DNA from: Petunia secreta
Taxonomy: Eukaryota > Streptophyta > Magnoliopsida > Solanales > Solanaceae
Direction of reading: 5' to 3'
DNA: 64,000 bases
NCBI GenBank assembly: GCA_029990175.1
Contig: JARKIP010000065.1
Span: forward strand, 9,366,501-9,430,500
The notes under the pieces were generated by a model. The model ran no database searches. It saw only the letters and a program-made list of their open reading frames with translations, and was not told the origin of the DNA. Each line of letters begins with the position of its first letter. Position 1 is the stretch's first letter. Positions 10,727-22,594 of the stretch are shown piece by piece. A program made the position numbers and the translations under genes.

Positions 10727-12563
10727 TCAGGTGGTGGAAGCACCAGTTCCTTCAGACTTGTCTTGCAATAGGTCAAACATTTTCTGAAGCATCCCTTCAT
10801 TTGTTTCTTTTGCCTTAGCAGCTTCAGCTTTCCAGAAGTCTCTCTACCTCCAACCTCTTAATCTCTACAGGATGCATATCAATTTGCTGCATCAACACCC
10901 TAACCTTATGGTTCAAAGGTCACTTAGAGGAATCAACAACAGTAGCCCCAACAGGAGCAGCCGGCTCAAAATTGACAGTCATGTCACAGCTGATCAGTGT
11001 AGTAGCCCCAAATCTCTCCTTGATAGCAGTTTTCACTTCCTTTAATGGAATCCCTAATTTGTCAAACAGATCAGTGAGAATGAATCCATATGGCAGAGCA
11101 TGTTTCTTTTTCCCAGTCACCACTCTAGTGATTAGATGCACCATAAACATGGGCCAGTTTATTTACTTGTCAGAGTCCAGTAAATCCATAAGGACCAGGT
11201 CCAAGAAACTTGCTTTTGATCTTTTCTCTTATCTGGGAAACATGATCTTGTTGAAAAATTCAAACAGAAGTTTATGCTTTGGTTGCATCTCACATTTTTC
11301 CACTGCTCTTTGTTTTTCCACTCCAAGGCAGTAGGCAAACCTGTGAGATCAGGCCATTCCCATTTAACATAGTCACTATAGCCCACAACAGGGATATCAA
11401 ACAGTTCTCCCAGTTTTTGTGCATCAAAGGAAATGTCCTTTCCATTCACTGTACTGTTGATTCTGCCTTCATCATTGGAGCAGTTGAAAAAGAATTCAAC
11501 CACTGGATCTCTGGCAATCTTCCCCCTGATTTTAAGGACCATGTCCTTCCAGCTTTGTTTGTCAAGCTTCTCCAGCAACCAACATATCCCTTCGTCTTCC
11601 GTATCAGCAAGTATTCTTCCTTTCAACAACTTCCTTTTATCATCTCTTCACTTTCACTTTCAGCCTCCACTTCTTGATTCTCAACTTCTCCTCAGACTCA
11701 GTGCTTTCATCTACTAAAGCCCTCCTAGAAGATCTTGTTCTCTTTGAAAAGTTCTTCTTTTCCTGGTCAAAGGAACAGTTTCTTCTTCCTCCTCCTCAGA
11801 GTCATCAACTGGCACAACAACCTCAGGATCCTGTTTCTGCTTACCCTTCCTGTTTCTCTCAAGAGTCTCAGCCATTTGTGCATCAACAAATTTTACAGAA
11901 CCTCTGGTTCTCCTAACACTACTTGCACGAGTCTGGGTGGAAGGAACAGTTCCTTTACCCTTGCCAGAACTTTTCTTTTGACTTTTCTTCTGAATTCCAG
12001 GCTTATAACTATCACTTATCTTTTTAAGCTTAGCATTTATTTCAGCAAGTTAAGCAGGATCAACAGGCCCCTGCTTTATTAACTTTTTCTTAAACCCTCT
12101 CAATTTAATTAAATCAACAAGTGGCCTATCACTGTAACTAATTTCCTCATCCACATCCACCATTTCTACATCATCGATGGGTGCTCTAGAAGCAGCCATA
12201 GGAGACTCAAAAGACTCATGCATGGGACCTTCTAAGCACTTCATAGTTTCCTATTCCCCTCATTTTCAGATACAGATACACCTAGTCCTTCTGCTTCTTC
12301 CCCTTATCATCAAAAACATTTAAAGGCTCAGCATAATTTACCATAAATTCATACAGGATCATGACCCTAGTCAAATCATCCATATGCTCCAGTGTCTCAG
12401 AAACAGATGGACCTGATCCTTCCCCCTAAATTTCAAAGTCAGGGTTTTGAGGGTTTTGGTTTTCTGGAAGTGGTGAATTTGTTTGCATGGATGAAGTGGG
12501 GTTTTCAAATGGTGGTTGTTCAGTGGTAGGATAGGATTAAATGTTTTCAGGTGAAAGAGACAT
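10727..12563 (-). pseudogene. Third ORF of the old SIRE-type copy, broken
   Basis: Homologue of the 648-residue ORF at 53210-55156. The start MSLSPEN is at 12563, followed soon by stops near 12540 and 12425. Recognisable blocks are PLVDLIKLRGFKKKL (about 12120), LKGRILADTEDEGICWLLEK (about 11600), GELFDIPVVGYSDYVKWEWP (about 11390), HALPYGFILTDLFDKLGIPL (about 11080) and a coiled-coil tail reaching a stop at 10727. The shared blocks show that this ORF belongs to the family and is not an accident of one copy. Function is unknown; see the young copy for domain notes. Confidence 0.8.
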
Positions 12564-12651
12564 GGCAACAATTCGATTCAAAAGATGATTAATCACTCTT
12601 TCTGAAATTTTGAAAACTTTAAATGAGAATTTTAGATGAGAGCTTAAGGAT

Positions 12652-12659
12652 TTATATAA
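12652..12659 (-). promoter_or_regulatory. TATA-like box upstream of the third ORF (old copy)
   Basis: TTATATAA on the plus strand reads as TATATAAA on the element strand, about 90 bp before the third ORF's start. The young copy has TATAAAT 106 bp before its start. The position is conserved although the surrounding spacer has diverged, which suggests an internal promoter. No transcript evidence is available. Confidence 0.45.
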
Positions 12660-13095
12660 CAGCAAGAGGTAATGATAGAGATGGAGTCTAAAATGATTTA
12701 CCTTCAGTTTCCTTGTTTAAATAGAGTTTCAGACTGATTAGGTCACTTTAACGTTACAATTTAGCTGTTATGATTGGAGTTCAAGTGGGAGATGGAGTGT
12801 GGAACGGTTCCTTGATGGGACTGTTTTCAGAGAGATAGAGGTTGAGTGGGATTTAGACTCTTCTAATTGCCTATGGCCATCAAACTCTAATAATTTTTGA
12901 AAAAATAAAGTAGTACATACCTGAGAATGTGACAAGGAACAATTCTCATACCCAATTTCAATCAAATTGCATAATCTGAAATTCTAAGAACATAAGGGTA
13001 ACATCATTAATATTTAGCAAACTTAATACATAGAGTATACAATTAAGTATAGAACTGAGCTGAAAACTTCAAATTGACTTTAATAAAATTCATTT

Positions 13096-16000
13096 TTAAG
13101 CCAAATTTTCTAGCCAATTTTTGAAATAAAGCCGAGTAGACTTAGGTGAATTTAATTCTAACTCGTTCCTTTCAAAGTGATCTCTACTTAAGGCCTTTGT
13201 AAATATGTCTGCAATATGTTTATCAGTAGGACAAAAGGTTATAGTAATCAATCCATTTTCATAATTGTCCCTCAAGAAATGATGTCTTATGTCAATATGT
13301 TTCGTCTTTTTGTGATGCACTGGATTTTTAGTCATGTTAATTGCACTAGTGTTATCACAGTAGATAGGATCAGTTCCTACATTAATACCAAAATCTTGTA
13401 ATTGTTGTTTTATCCACAACAATTGAGAACAACAAGAGGCAGCAACTATATACTCAGCTTCTGCAGTGGAAAGTGCCACTAAATTTTGTTTCTTGGTTCC
13501 CCATGAAACCAAACACTTACCAAGAAAGTGTGCCATGCCTGAGGTACTTTTCCTATCAACAAGAAATCCTGCATAGTCAGCATCAGTGTATCCAACAAGA
13601 TTAAAAATTTCCACCTTTTGGATACCAATATCCTAAGGAACATGTTCCTTTCAGATACCTCAAAATTCTTTTAACAACTTTCAAGTGAGATTCTGTAGGA
13701 TCCAATTGAAATCTAGCACACAAGAACACTAAACACAATATCAAGTCTACTTGCAGGTAGATAAAGCAAAGAACCAATCATGCCTCTATACAATTTTTGA
13801 TCAACTGAATTACCATGTTCATCAATTTTTAATTTAGTAGCAGTGCCAACTGGTGTATCAATTTCCTTAGCATTATCCATGTCAAATCTTTTAAGTAATT
13901 CCTTAACATATTTTTTTTTTGGTGGATCATAGTTCCATGTGAAGTTTGCTTAATTTGTAAACCCAAAAACAAAAATTGAGTTCACCCATCATGCTCATCT
14001 CAAACTCACTCCCCATCAGATTTGCAAATTCCTTACTTAAATTTTCACAAGTAGCACCAAAGATTATATAATCTACATAAGTAGCACAGTTAAAAAATAT
14101 TTACCTTTTTCTTTTAAGAATAATGTGCTATCAATTTTACCTCTTTGGTATCCATGCTAAAGTAGGAATTTTTATAACCTTTTATACCAGGCCCTTGGTG
14201 CCTCCTTGAGTCCATATAAAGCTTTGTTTAATTTGTAGATATGTTTAGGGAACCGTTCATTCTCAAAACCTGGTGGTTGTTTGACATATACTTCTTCCTT
14301 TAAATAACCATTTAGAAAGGCACTCTTAACATCCATTTGGTGTAGAGTAAAATCCATGTAAGTAGCAAAAGCTATCAGAAGCCTTATTGCTTCCAATCTT
14401 GCAACTAGAGCAAAAGTCTCATCATAGTCAATGCCCTCCTCTTGGCTATATCCCTGAACAACTAATCTGGTCTTATTTCAGGTGACCATGCCATCCTCAT
14501 CAAGTTTATTCCTGAAACCCCATTTGGTTCCTATGATGGACCTGTTCCTTGGCTTAGGTTCCAGATGCCAAACTTGGCTTCTTTGGAATTGATTCAACTC
14601 CTCCTGCATAGAATTGATCCAATCTGCATCCTTCAGTGCTTCTTTTACATTTTTGGGTTCAATAAGAGATAAGAATGCACTAAAGGTACACAGATTGTGA
14701 CTCTTGACTGCAGATCTACTTTGAATTCCAGCATCTTTGTCCAAAATTATCTGATCCACAGGATGAGAACTTAGATATTTGTAAGGCTTTGGCACCAATC
14801 CATCATGTGAGTGTTCATGATGAGGAACAATTCTTGATGTAGTAGCATTTGTTCCCCATGTTTCTGTGCTACCCATGTCAGTGTCATTTGAAGGATTTGT
14901 TCCTTATGATTCACTACCCATTGATTCACCTGACATAGATTGCAATTGTTGAGGAACAGGTTCACCATGGCTCAACATTCTAATTTTTTCATTCTCATAT
15001 ACCTGTTCTTGAGATAGAATGTCAGATTCATCAAACTCAACATGCATGATTTCTTCTATTATCATAGTTTTCTTATTAAATACCCTATATGACTTGCTAT
15101 GTAATGAATAACCTACAAAGACTCCCTCATCACTTGTAGGATCAAATTTTCCTAAGGCATCCTTTCCATTATTGTGAATGAAACATTTACAACCAAAAGC
15201 CCTAAGGTGAGCAATATTAGGTTTTCTTCCTTTAAGTAACTCATAGGGGGTCTTTTCTAACAATGGTCTTGTCATGCATCTAATGATTATATAGCAAGCA
15301 GTATTAATAGCTTCAGCCCAAAAACTTTGTGGAAGATTTCCAGATAATAGCATGGTCCTAGCCATTTCTTCTAAGGTCCTATTTTTCCTTTCAAACTGCT
15401 CCATTTTGTTGTAGAGTTCTAGGTAAAGAGAAGTTATGATCAATACCAATTTCATTTCAAACTCATTACCATGATCTGACCTTATAGCAATAATATGATT
15501 ATCTAGTGTTTTCTGAATTTTCTTAGCAAATATTGAAAATGCATTGAATGCTTTTCTGTTAGATGCAAGAAAAAGAGTCAAAGTAAATCTGGAATAATCA
15601 TCAACCAGTACAATAACATATTTCTTACCCCCCACGACTCATTGTTCTCATTGGTCCACAAAGATCCATATGGACCAGTTCCAAAGGTTTGGTAGTACTG
15701 ACCTGTTTCTTTGGTTTAAAGAATGACTTTACCTACTTCCCCCTAGCACAAGCACTACAAAACTTTTTTTCCTTGAACTTGATGTTAGGGAGTCCTATCA
15801 CCAAGTCCTTGGAAACTAGTATGTTTAGTTGCGAAAGGCTAGCATAACCAAGTCTTTTGTGCCATAGGAGGAGATCATTTAGCATTACACTTAAGCAACT
15901 CATACTTCCATGAGCTAGTGACAAAAGATCTACCTTATAGATGTTTCTATATATATGTCCCTGCAAAATGATCTCTCCAGATGCTTGGTTAGTCACAAAA

Positions 16001-16296
16001 CAACCAGTAGAGAAAAATTCACACTGTTACTTTTGTCACACAATTGAGACATGCTTAGTAAATAATGTTTCAGTCCATCTACCAGAAAAACATTATCAAT
16101 GTTATGTGAATCAGACCTACCTACCTTTTCAATGCCAATAATTTCCCCTTTCTTACCATTACCGAAGGAAACACTTCCTCCTTGAAAAGCTGAGAGTGAA
16201 AGGAACAGTTCCTTATGTCCTGTCATATGCCTTGAGCAATCATTATCCATGTACCATTTGTGGGTCCTCTCCTTCACTCTAGCCTGCAAAAGAAAA
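13096..16296 (-). pseudogene. pol of the old SIRE-type copy, broken
   Basis: Copia order protease, integrase, RT, RNase H. The protease region at about 16240 reads YMDNDCSRHMTG, where the young copy has DSG, so the catalytic triplet is lost. Integrase: WHKRLGYASLSQLN (about 15880) and the core up to IRSDHGNEFE (about 15480), then ERKNRTLEEMARTM. RT pieces at 14876-14172 include QMDVKSAFLNGYLKEEVYV. RNase H at 13614-13200 retains YTDADYAG and YCDNTSAINMTKNPVHHK. Frameshifts lie near 15440, 14900, 14170 and 13640. The C-terminus differs from the young copy because of a late frameshift. Confidence 0.88.
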
Positions 16297-18106
16297 CTAG
16301 GGGTTAATTTTAAGAATCCAAACTAGTTTAGGTTCCTTTCCTTGAGAAAAAGGATGAACCAGATCTTTCTTAGCCCAGAATGGTAATGCTTTCTTTGTGT
16401 GAACAGTTTTCTTTGCAACAGAGTTTTGAACAGGTTTATAGGACCTGTTCCTTTATGCAACCTTTGCCTGAGATTGGCAATTTCTTTTCAAGTGACCAGT
16501 GTTCCCGTAGTTTGTGCATAACCAATTCTCAGGAAGAGTTAGATACTTACTCTTTGGATCCCATTTGGGCAGTGATTGAGATATCATAAACCCAGTACCC
16601 TTCCTATTACTACTATGATTTTCCTGTAACCATTCTAAAGCTTCAAAGGACTTGTTTCATTTTACAATTTTGCTTAACTACTTCTTTGTTTTAACTAAGT
16701 CCTCTTCCAAAGATCTTATCTTTTCATCTTTATTATACAGTTCATCAACTGTAACTTTCAATTTCTCTTCAGCAATGAGCTAATGAGAATTAGCAATGCC
16801 TTTACCATTTTCAACTGTTTTGTCTTCCAATTTCTCAATTTCTAGTTCCTGAACAGTTGATTCAAGTGTGAGGATCTGTTCTTTTAGCATGCTATTTTTC
16901 CTTTTCAAGGTATCATTTTTAATTACAACCTTTTTGTATTCAGTTTCTAAACATTCAACTTCATCATGCAGTTGATCTTTATTATTCCTCAGAGATTTAA
17001 ACTCATTTAGCACAGAGTGAAACACTTTAACTAATTTCTCTCTAAGCATGTTTTTTCACATCCTCTTTGTGTTTAGAAACAAATACCTCAACATCTTCTT
17101 CATTATCTGAATCTTCAAGAGCCATTAGAGCAAGCTCATCATCCAGATCATCATCTGATTGCTCATCCTCACTATCTTGCCAACCAGCAACCATAGCTTT
17201 TGGATTTCCACTTTTCTTGTGGACCTGTTCCTTAGCCTTTTTTCTTTCCTCAACATATCGCTTTCTCTATTCTCCTTCCATCACTGGACATTTGCTGATG
17301 TAGTGTTCCATACTTCCACATTTGAAGCATTCTCCAGACTATTTCAAGTATCTTTGGACACTTTTTGCTATAAGGACCAGTTCCTTATCATCAACAGACT
17401 TATCAGCAGCAGTTAAGGCTAAGTTAGGTTCAGTATTAACTGGTTCACCTATGTTCTTAACCTTTTTTCTTATTTCATAAGTTTTTAGATTACCTATAAG
17501 CTCATATAAGGAAAGTGTGGTAAGATCCTTACTTTCAATAATGGCACAAGCCTTAATTTCCAAAGAGTATGGAAGAACTCTAGTTAGGATTTTTTGAACT
17601 CTATCTTCAACAGTTAAAACCCTTCCCAAGAGATAAGTTCAGATGAAATAGCATTAAACCTAGTGTGTATTTTAGAAATTGATTCTCCTTCTTTCATTTT
17701 AAAACTTTCGTATTCAGCAAAATAAAAAAGTGTACCTCTGGATCTCTTCACTTGACTTGTTCTTTCATGAGCAACCTAAAAATTATCTCAAATTTTTTTG
17801 GCAGTGGTATACCCTTGAATCCTAGTGCACTCATCATGACTAAGTCCACAGACAAGCCACTTTCTCACTTTGGAATTCTTTTCCCATTGCCTCAAGTCTT
17901 CAGTTGTGCGTTCCTTTCTGGTTTTGGGAACATCATTCCCTTTAGCATCTTTCTTCATTGGAATCATGAGTTATGTCCCATAACTCATAGTCCTCAGCTT
18001 GAAGATGATCTCTCATCCTTTCTTTCCACTATGAGTATTATTTTCCATTGAACAAAGGTGCCATAACAAGAGACTGACCGTCACCATTTTCTTGTGATAT
18101 ACTTAT
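16297..18106 (-). pseudogene. gag of the old SIRE-type copy, broken
   Basis: Capsid/nucleocapsid homologue of 47517-49409. The start position now reads ATA (18106-18104) where the young copy has ATG, so initiation is lost. Conserved blocks are VEDRVQKILTRVLPYSLEIK (about 17600), the first zinc knuckle region near 17320, an acidic stretch near 17150, a coiled-coil segment (17049-16780) and a second zinc knuckle near 16490. The end preserves AAC CCC TAG (16305-16297) followed by TTTTCTTTTGCAG, the same gag-pol junction as in the young copy. Several internal stops exist. Confidence 0.85.
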
Positions 18107-18142
18107 TCTAATCCTAGGTGTTAGCCTTTTCAAGGATAACCC

Positions 18143-18154
18143 GCTTTGATACCA
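18143..18154 (-). promoter_or_regulatory. Primer binding site of the old SIRE-type copy
   Basis: GCTTTGATACCA on the plus strand reads TGGTATCAAAGC on the element strand, one base from the initiator-Met tRNA site TGGTATCAGAGC found in the young copy. It lies two bases inside the 5' LTR. Confidence 0.85.
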
Positions 18155-18156
18155 AT

Positions 18157-19041
18157 TGATATTTTTCAAGACACACCACCACTGAAGGACCAGTTCCTTA
18201 TATGCGTTTCTTTACAGATTAATTGCAAAATAAGTAAATAAATGAACGCAGAATTTTAGCGTGGAAAAACCCCGTTAACTAGAGATCAAAAAACCACGAC
18301 CTACTCTCTCAAGTAGGATTTCAACTTCAATATTTGAAAGACTCGCTTGGTTATAAGACTACCTTCTTACTAACCTAGAACTAACTCTAATCTTATAGTG
18401 GCCCCTTTCACAATCAGTGAAGTTTCTCCATTCTTACTAACCTAGAACTAACTCTAATCTTATAGTGGCCCCTTTCATAATCAGTGAAGTTTCTCCAAGT
18501 ACAAGATTTGAATGATGTGTACTCTTACAGAACTTCTATGAAAGTAATTAGTACAACTCGATAGATCCTACTACAGATGAACTAAGACTGAGAACAATAT
18601 AAACTCAATCCTAAGGAACAGGTTCCTCACTTAGTTCCCTGTAGCTAGACGACTACTCAAATACAATTTAGAATGACTTCTAAGGTGATGCTCTAAACTC
18701 TCAGTATTTGTGTGTATCTTCAACAGCTAAAATACTCCTCAATTTATGGCCTCGAATACTTGAGAAGTCATGAGCAATTAGAACTCCAAAACCGTTTTTG
18801 AGTCCTAATTGAACTCCTTGCTTATCTTCAAGCCTTTATCTCAATCTTATGCAATCTTTTCTTATCTCGTACATCCCTGCATAATTATCAAGATTAACAC
18901 TAGATTTTAAGATAACAATTAATGTTCCCGCTTAAATGATTTTGCGTAATCAATTATTCAGCTGCAGTGATCCAAAGGAACAAGTCCTTAGATCTATTCC
19001 TTTGTCATCAGTCAAAACTTCCAAGTTTATTCAAGCTAACA
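18157..19041 (-). repeat. 5' LTR of the old SIRE-type copy, with internal duplication
   Basis: An 885-bp LTR from TGATATTTTT to CTAACA. It is longer than its partner because of a perfect-phase tandem duplication of 67 bp (18364-18430 and 18431-18497) with one or two base differences. It contains the palindrome GGACCAGTTCC at 18187-18197. Confidence 0.9.
18364..18497. repeat. 67-bp tandem duplication in one LTR
   Basis: The unit starting TTCTTACTAACCTAG and ending AGTTTCTCCA occurs twice in a row, differing at CACAATC versus CATAATC. The partner LTR at 9440-10262 has one copy, so the duplication arose after insertion. Confidence 0.9.
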
Positions 19042-19046
19042 GGAAT

Positions 19047-19470
19047 TCAATATAAAGTCGGAATTAAAACATCAGTGTTTTAAGCCTACTGCGCAGCGCA
19101 TTGCATAGCGCAGTATGGTAGGGCATTTTCTGTAGTTTTTTCAAAATTCCCATTTATCTTAAATCTGACCCTGTCGCGTGCGGTGCGACAGACATATTTT
19201 ACTGCTCGTCCATTTTTTTATTGTTTTCATCCATGCCTTGGTTTTCGGTCGAGTCTCGTACTTCTACTCAAACTTCAAAGCTCTATTTCTTCTCATTTCA
19301 ACTCTAGATCCATCAATTTTCTCCAAGTGCGTTCCTACACGATTACAAATACGTAATAAGCTCAAGAAAACTAATATATCAACTCATTAAATGCACAAAA
19401 GTTACAAATATGAGGAAGAAAAAAGACTCTAAACATGCGTTTCTCGCCGAATATCAATACCCAACACTTG
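19047..19470 (-). repeat. Athila 3' LTR, inner piece
   Basis: Continuation of the Athila LTR after the SIRE insertion. It has GC-rich palindrome-like runs such as GCGCAGCGCATTGCATAGCG (19092-19111) and GTCGCGTGCGGTGCGAC. Such GC islands are a habit of Solanaceae Athila non-coding parts. A similar one sits at 23695-23810. The inner edge is a guess because the polypurine tract was not recognised. Confidence 0.45.
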
Positions 19471-21390
19471 AAAATTTGCTTGTCCTTGAGCAAACCTGGA
19501 CTTAGCTAGCACTGGCAACACTACCTATGGCCATGTTTTATAGGAAAACTTCGAACACCGAATATGCACTTTTCACACTATTCTTCACAAATATATGACT
19601 GCCAAGAATATTTAAAACTACTATGTTTCATCGCATAACTTCCTAACCTCAAGAACCTACTCATTAGCACCAACCCTCATACTCATTCACCTACTCTAAC
19701 TGAAAAGCCTAATAACTTCACCAATCCCTCATAAACCATGTGCCCTCAGAACAAGAAAACTGTCCATTCTCATACAAAATTTCAAGTAACGTTAGGACTT
19801 AACAAATGCAAGATTCACTCACTCTCAGAAAGAAATCATGCACCACACTAGACGTACCATAGGCTTGTCCGTGGTGTAGGACTCGACTAATATAAGCTCA
19901 CTCGGTCTAAGATCAATAGGACTTTATAGGTTGTAATTCATGTTGCAGGACAGGTAGGATACATTTAGTTAATAGTGACTAACCTCCCTTGAGCATTTTA
20001 ATACATCACATAATTAAATCAATTTCTTTTTCACCAAACTCTTCCCAATTTCTCAATTCTTTATCATCCCAAGCTTCCCTTTTCTTGAAGCTTTCAAGAG
20101 TTACCACTAGTAAAGGACTATATAAATCTTTTTTTCTTGTCTTGTCTTTTCTCTTCTCTTCTTTTTTCATATTTTTCTTTTCTTCTTTGTCTTCTTTTTA
20201 GTCTTTACCAACAGAGTGCTCCCAAGTAATGCACCTTTCTTTCTTCTCACTGGTCTCAACCACAACCAACTCTTCTAATTATAGCTGTCAAAGCTCACTA
20301 GAACCACAAATGCTCAAAAGAGGTAAAAGAGTTCAACCTATAGGCAATTCAAAGCAAATGGATTTTGGCTTGTAATATGGCTACCAAAGAAAAGGGTTTC
20401 AGACTCAAATGGACTAACTAGGGTCAACTTTCATTGGGTAGGCAAACAATTCATAGGCTAAGAAAGAATTGCTTATATCACTTCCTAAACCGAGCAAGAC
20501 TCATCATTTCACTTTGCACATACTCGGGGCAAGTTGTAGACACCATCATGTATGCACAAAGAAACAACAAATCTCACACACACATGTCACACGGTCTACT
20601 TAGGATGGCTCAACTCTAGCTCTCAAATTAAAGCAAGCGAGCATGCATTCAAGTATATCACATAAGGAAGTCAAAACCTGAGCCTAGACGTCACACGAGG
20701 GAACTCAATAGTTATCTAGGCAGAACAATACAAGTCATGAATAGTGTATATAGTCCAAATATTCTGGCCTAAATGTTCATAAAACAAGCCATAAATAGAA
20801 GATCACACTACTTATCCTTCCTATTACTCTAGTGCTACAAAGAAAATCTAACCTATACCCGGTTCAAACTACCTCCCTTAGAAAAGAACCGGAGCACAAA
20901 AAAATCAGGGGGATTATTCTTGCTATTTATCTAAGGAAAGAATGAAATAAATCGAACCCAATTAGGCTGCCTACGTATCACGCAAATTGTGAATTAGAAA
21001 AGGAGATAATACATCCCAACATAGTTCATTGGAGTATAAAACACCTATATATATTGTCTCTTATTTTCGTTTCTTTTTAAATTAAATTTAAAGGCATGAA
21101 TAGAAGAACTAAGATTAATGAATTAATATACCAAATACTAATATATCAGTAAAACGTACTTACTAACTATTATAGGCCAATCATGAATTCAGAGTTAAAG
21201 TATAGGCCTCAAAATACAGTAAACATGAAATAAATCAAGCAAAGTCAACTCGCAAATAGAAAACAACAATCACTACTAAATAGTCACAACAAAACATAAA
21301 AATAGGAATTCCCCACCCCACACTTAGCATATGCACTGCCCCCAATGCAAAAAAATAAAACAAGGGTTGAAGGAACTCCTTGAGGCCCAA
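19471..21390 (-). other. Athila spacer between third ORF and 3' LTR
   Basis: About 1.9 kb with no coding potential that I can support. It contains a T/C-rich tract (20125-20200), CCCCACCCCACACTTAG near 21310, and GGCTGCCTACGTATCACGC near 20965, a phrase common in this family's non-coding region. Small frames in the pyrimidine tract are rejected. Confidence 0.5.
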
Positions 21391-21393
21391 GGC

Positions 21394-21453
21394 CTAAGAA
21401 CCAACATCATCCTTGTCCTCAACGTCGTCGTCATCATCATCATCATCATCATT

Positions 21454-21493
<40 letters not shown>

Positions 21494-22594
21494 GCCCGAG
21501 GACGATCTATAGAATGGACATCCTCATCAGAGGGAAGCTGTGCTAGCTCAATTCCCAGCCACTGCTTAGTGATAGAGGACAAGCGCGCATCATCCGCAGC
21601 ATTCTCTTCAGCGGTCTTTCCCTCGTGCCTATCATAAAATAGTTGATGCACAGTCTCAGACATGCATGCCACCTGCGTCTCAAGGGAAAATGAAGGGCCA
21701 GCACCCTTCATATGAGCTGTCATCTTCACAACTGTGTTGTCCCACATCTTCTCCGGGGGTGGCAGGATATTGCCCCTATCATCATGTTGTATACCCTCGT
21801 GCATCAAGTACTGGGTAAGAATAGAAGGATAGTGCAGGCAACCTTTACCTAAATCTCGTGTCTTTCCCATCTCCAGGATCATGATTTGTGCCAGATTAAT
21901 CTTATTTTCCTTCATGCAATAGTAGATCAAATAGACACGCTTTTTTGTTATCCCAAAGAAATTGCTAGAAGTCATAACATGGCCATTCACTAAGTGCAAG
22001 CACACCATGGCCGAAATCTGAAAGTACAAACTATTAAGCGAGCCATGGGTTCCATCGCACTTATCCCGAACCCACGCAGCTTTGGGATTATCCACGCACA
22101 AGGAGCGATAGATGTCAGCATAAGCAGGGCGCTCCAAAAATGCCTAAAAGACCTCTACATGATGATCAGGGACCCCTAAAAAGGCGTTAAGCTTCTCCCG
22201 GTTGAATGTGATTTCCTGACCGCGAACATGAACCGTGTCTACCCCAACTATCAAGTTTCTATAAAATTCTTTAACCAACGAGATATTGCATGACCCGGCG
22301 ATTTAAACACGGAACCCCATTTCATACGTTAGATAATCTCCCAAATGTGGATGTGCTTAGTGCACAATCTCAGCTCATTAATCTGAGGCTTTGCTTCAGG
22401 AGACTTGGCAGGGCGGAAGTTGCGGTACCTTTAAAGACCGTGATCCTCAACCACCATTTGGCCAAAAGTACCCCCCTAGGCCTCTCCGGAAATAACTCAA
22501 TCTCTGGGGTAGCCGGCCCTCTTTTCCTTCCTCGGCTAGTATATGGAGCTTGAGATGGGGGCTTAGTTGTGATCCTTGCTTTCTTTGGCGCCAT
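21394..22594 (-). pseudogene. Athila downstream ORF (putative plant transposon protein type), with Asp tract
   Basis: The start MAPKKARITTKPPSQ is at 22594 with a basic N-terminus. After a frame change near 22370 the sequence continues through FNREKLNAFLGVPDHH and an in-frame TAG near 22145. It then stays open from 22137 to 21394: GSLNSLYFQISAMVCLHLV, TKKRVYLIYYCM and GKGCLHYPSILTQYLMHEG are the core of the domain seen in ORFs downstream of pol in Athila and SIRE elements. The C-terminus is a run of roughly 25 Asp with one Asn, encoded by a GAT repeat. Function is unknown. It is often called env-like, but I see no signal peptide or membrane anchor. Confidence 0.7.
21427..21493. repeat. (ATC)n microsatellite
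   Basis: About 22 tandem ATC/TCA units with one ATT interruption. On the minus strand it encodes the Asp run at the end of the Athila downstream ORF. Confidence 0.95.

Larger units (their letters stand above)
9440..19041 (-). mobile_element. Complete but decayed SIRE-type Ty1/Copia retrotransposon (old copy)
   Basis: Both LTRs, primer site, polypurine tract, gag, pol and a downstream third ORF are present in the order expected on the minus strand. The perfect 5-bp target duplication GGAAT flanks it (9435-9439 and 19042-19046). Every reading frame is broken by stops or frameshifts, in contrast to the intact relative at 46660-56425. The two copies align along their whole length at the protein level, so this is the same family at a much greater age. 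It is inserted in the Athila LTR. Confidence 0.92.

Noticed and set aside
19989..20201. Ser/Phe-rich frame
   Set aside because: Product of a T/C-rich tract in the Athila spacer.
21413..21637. Poly-Ser frame on the plus strand
   Set aside because: Off-strand reading of the ATC microsatellite that encodes the Asp tract of the Athila ORF.
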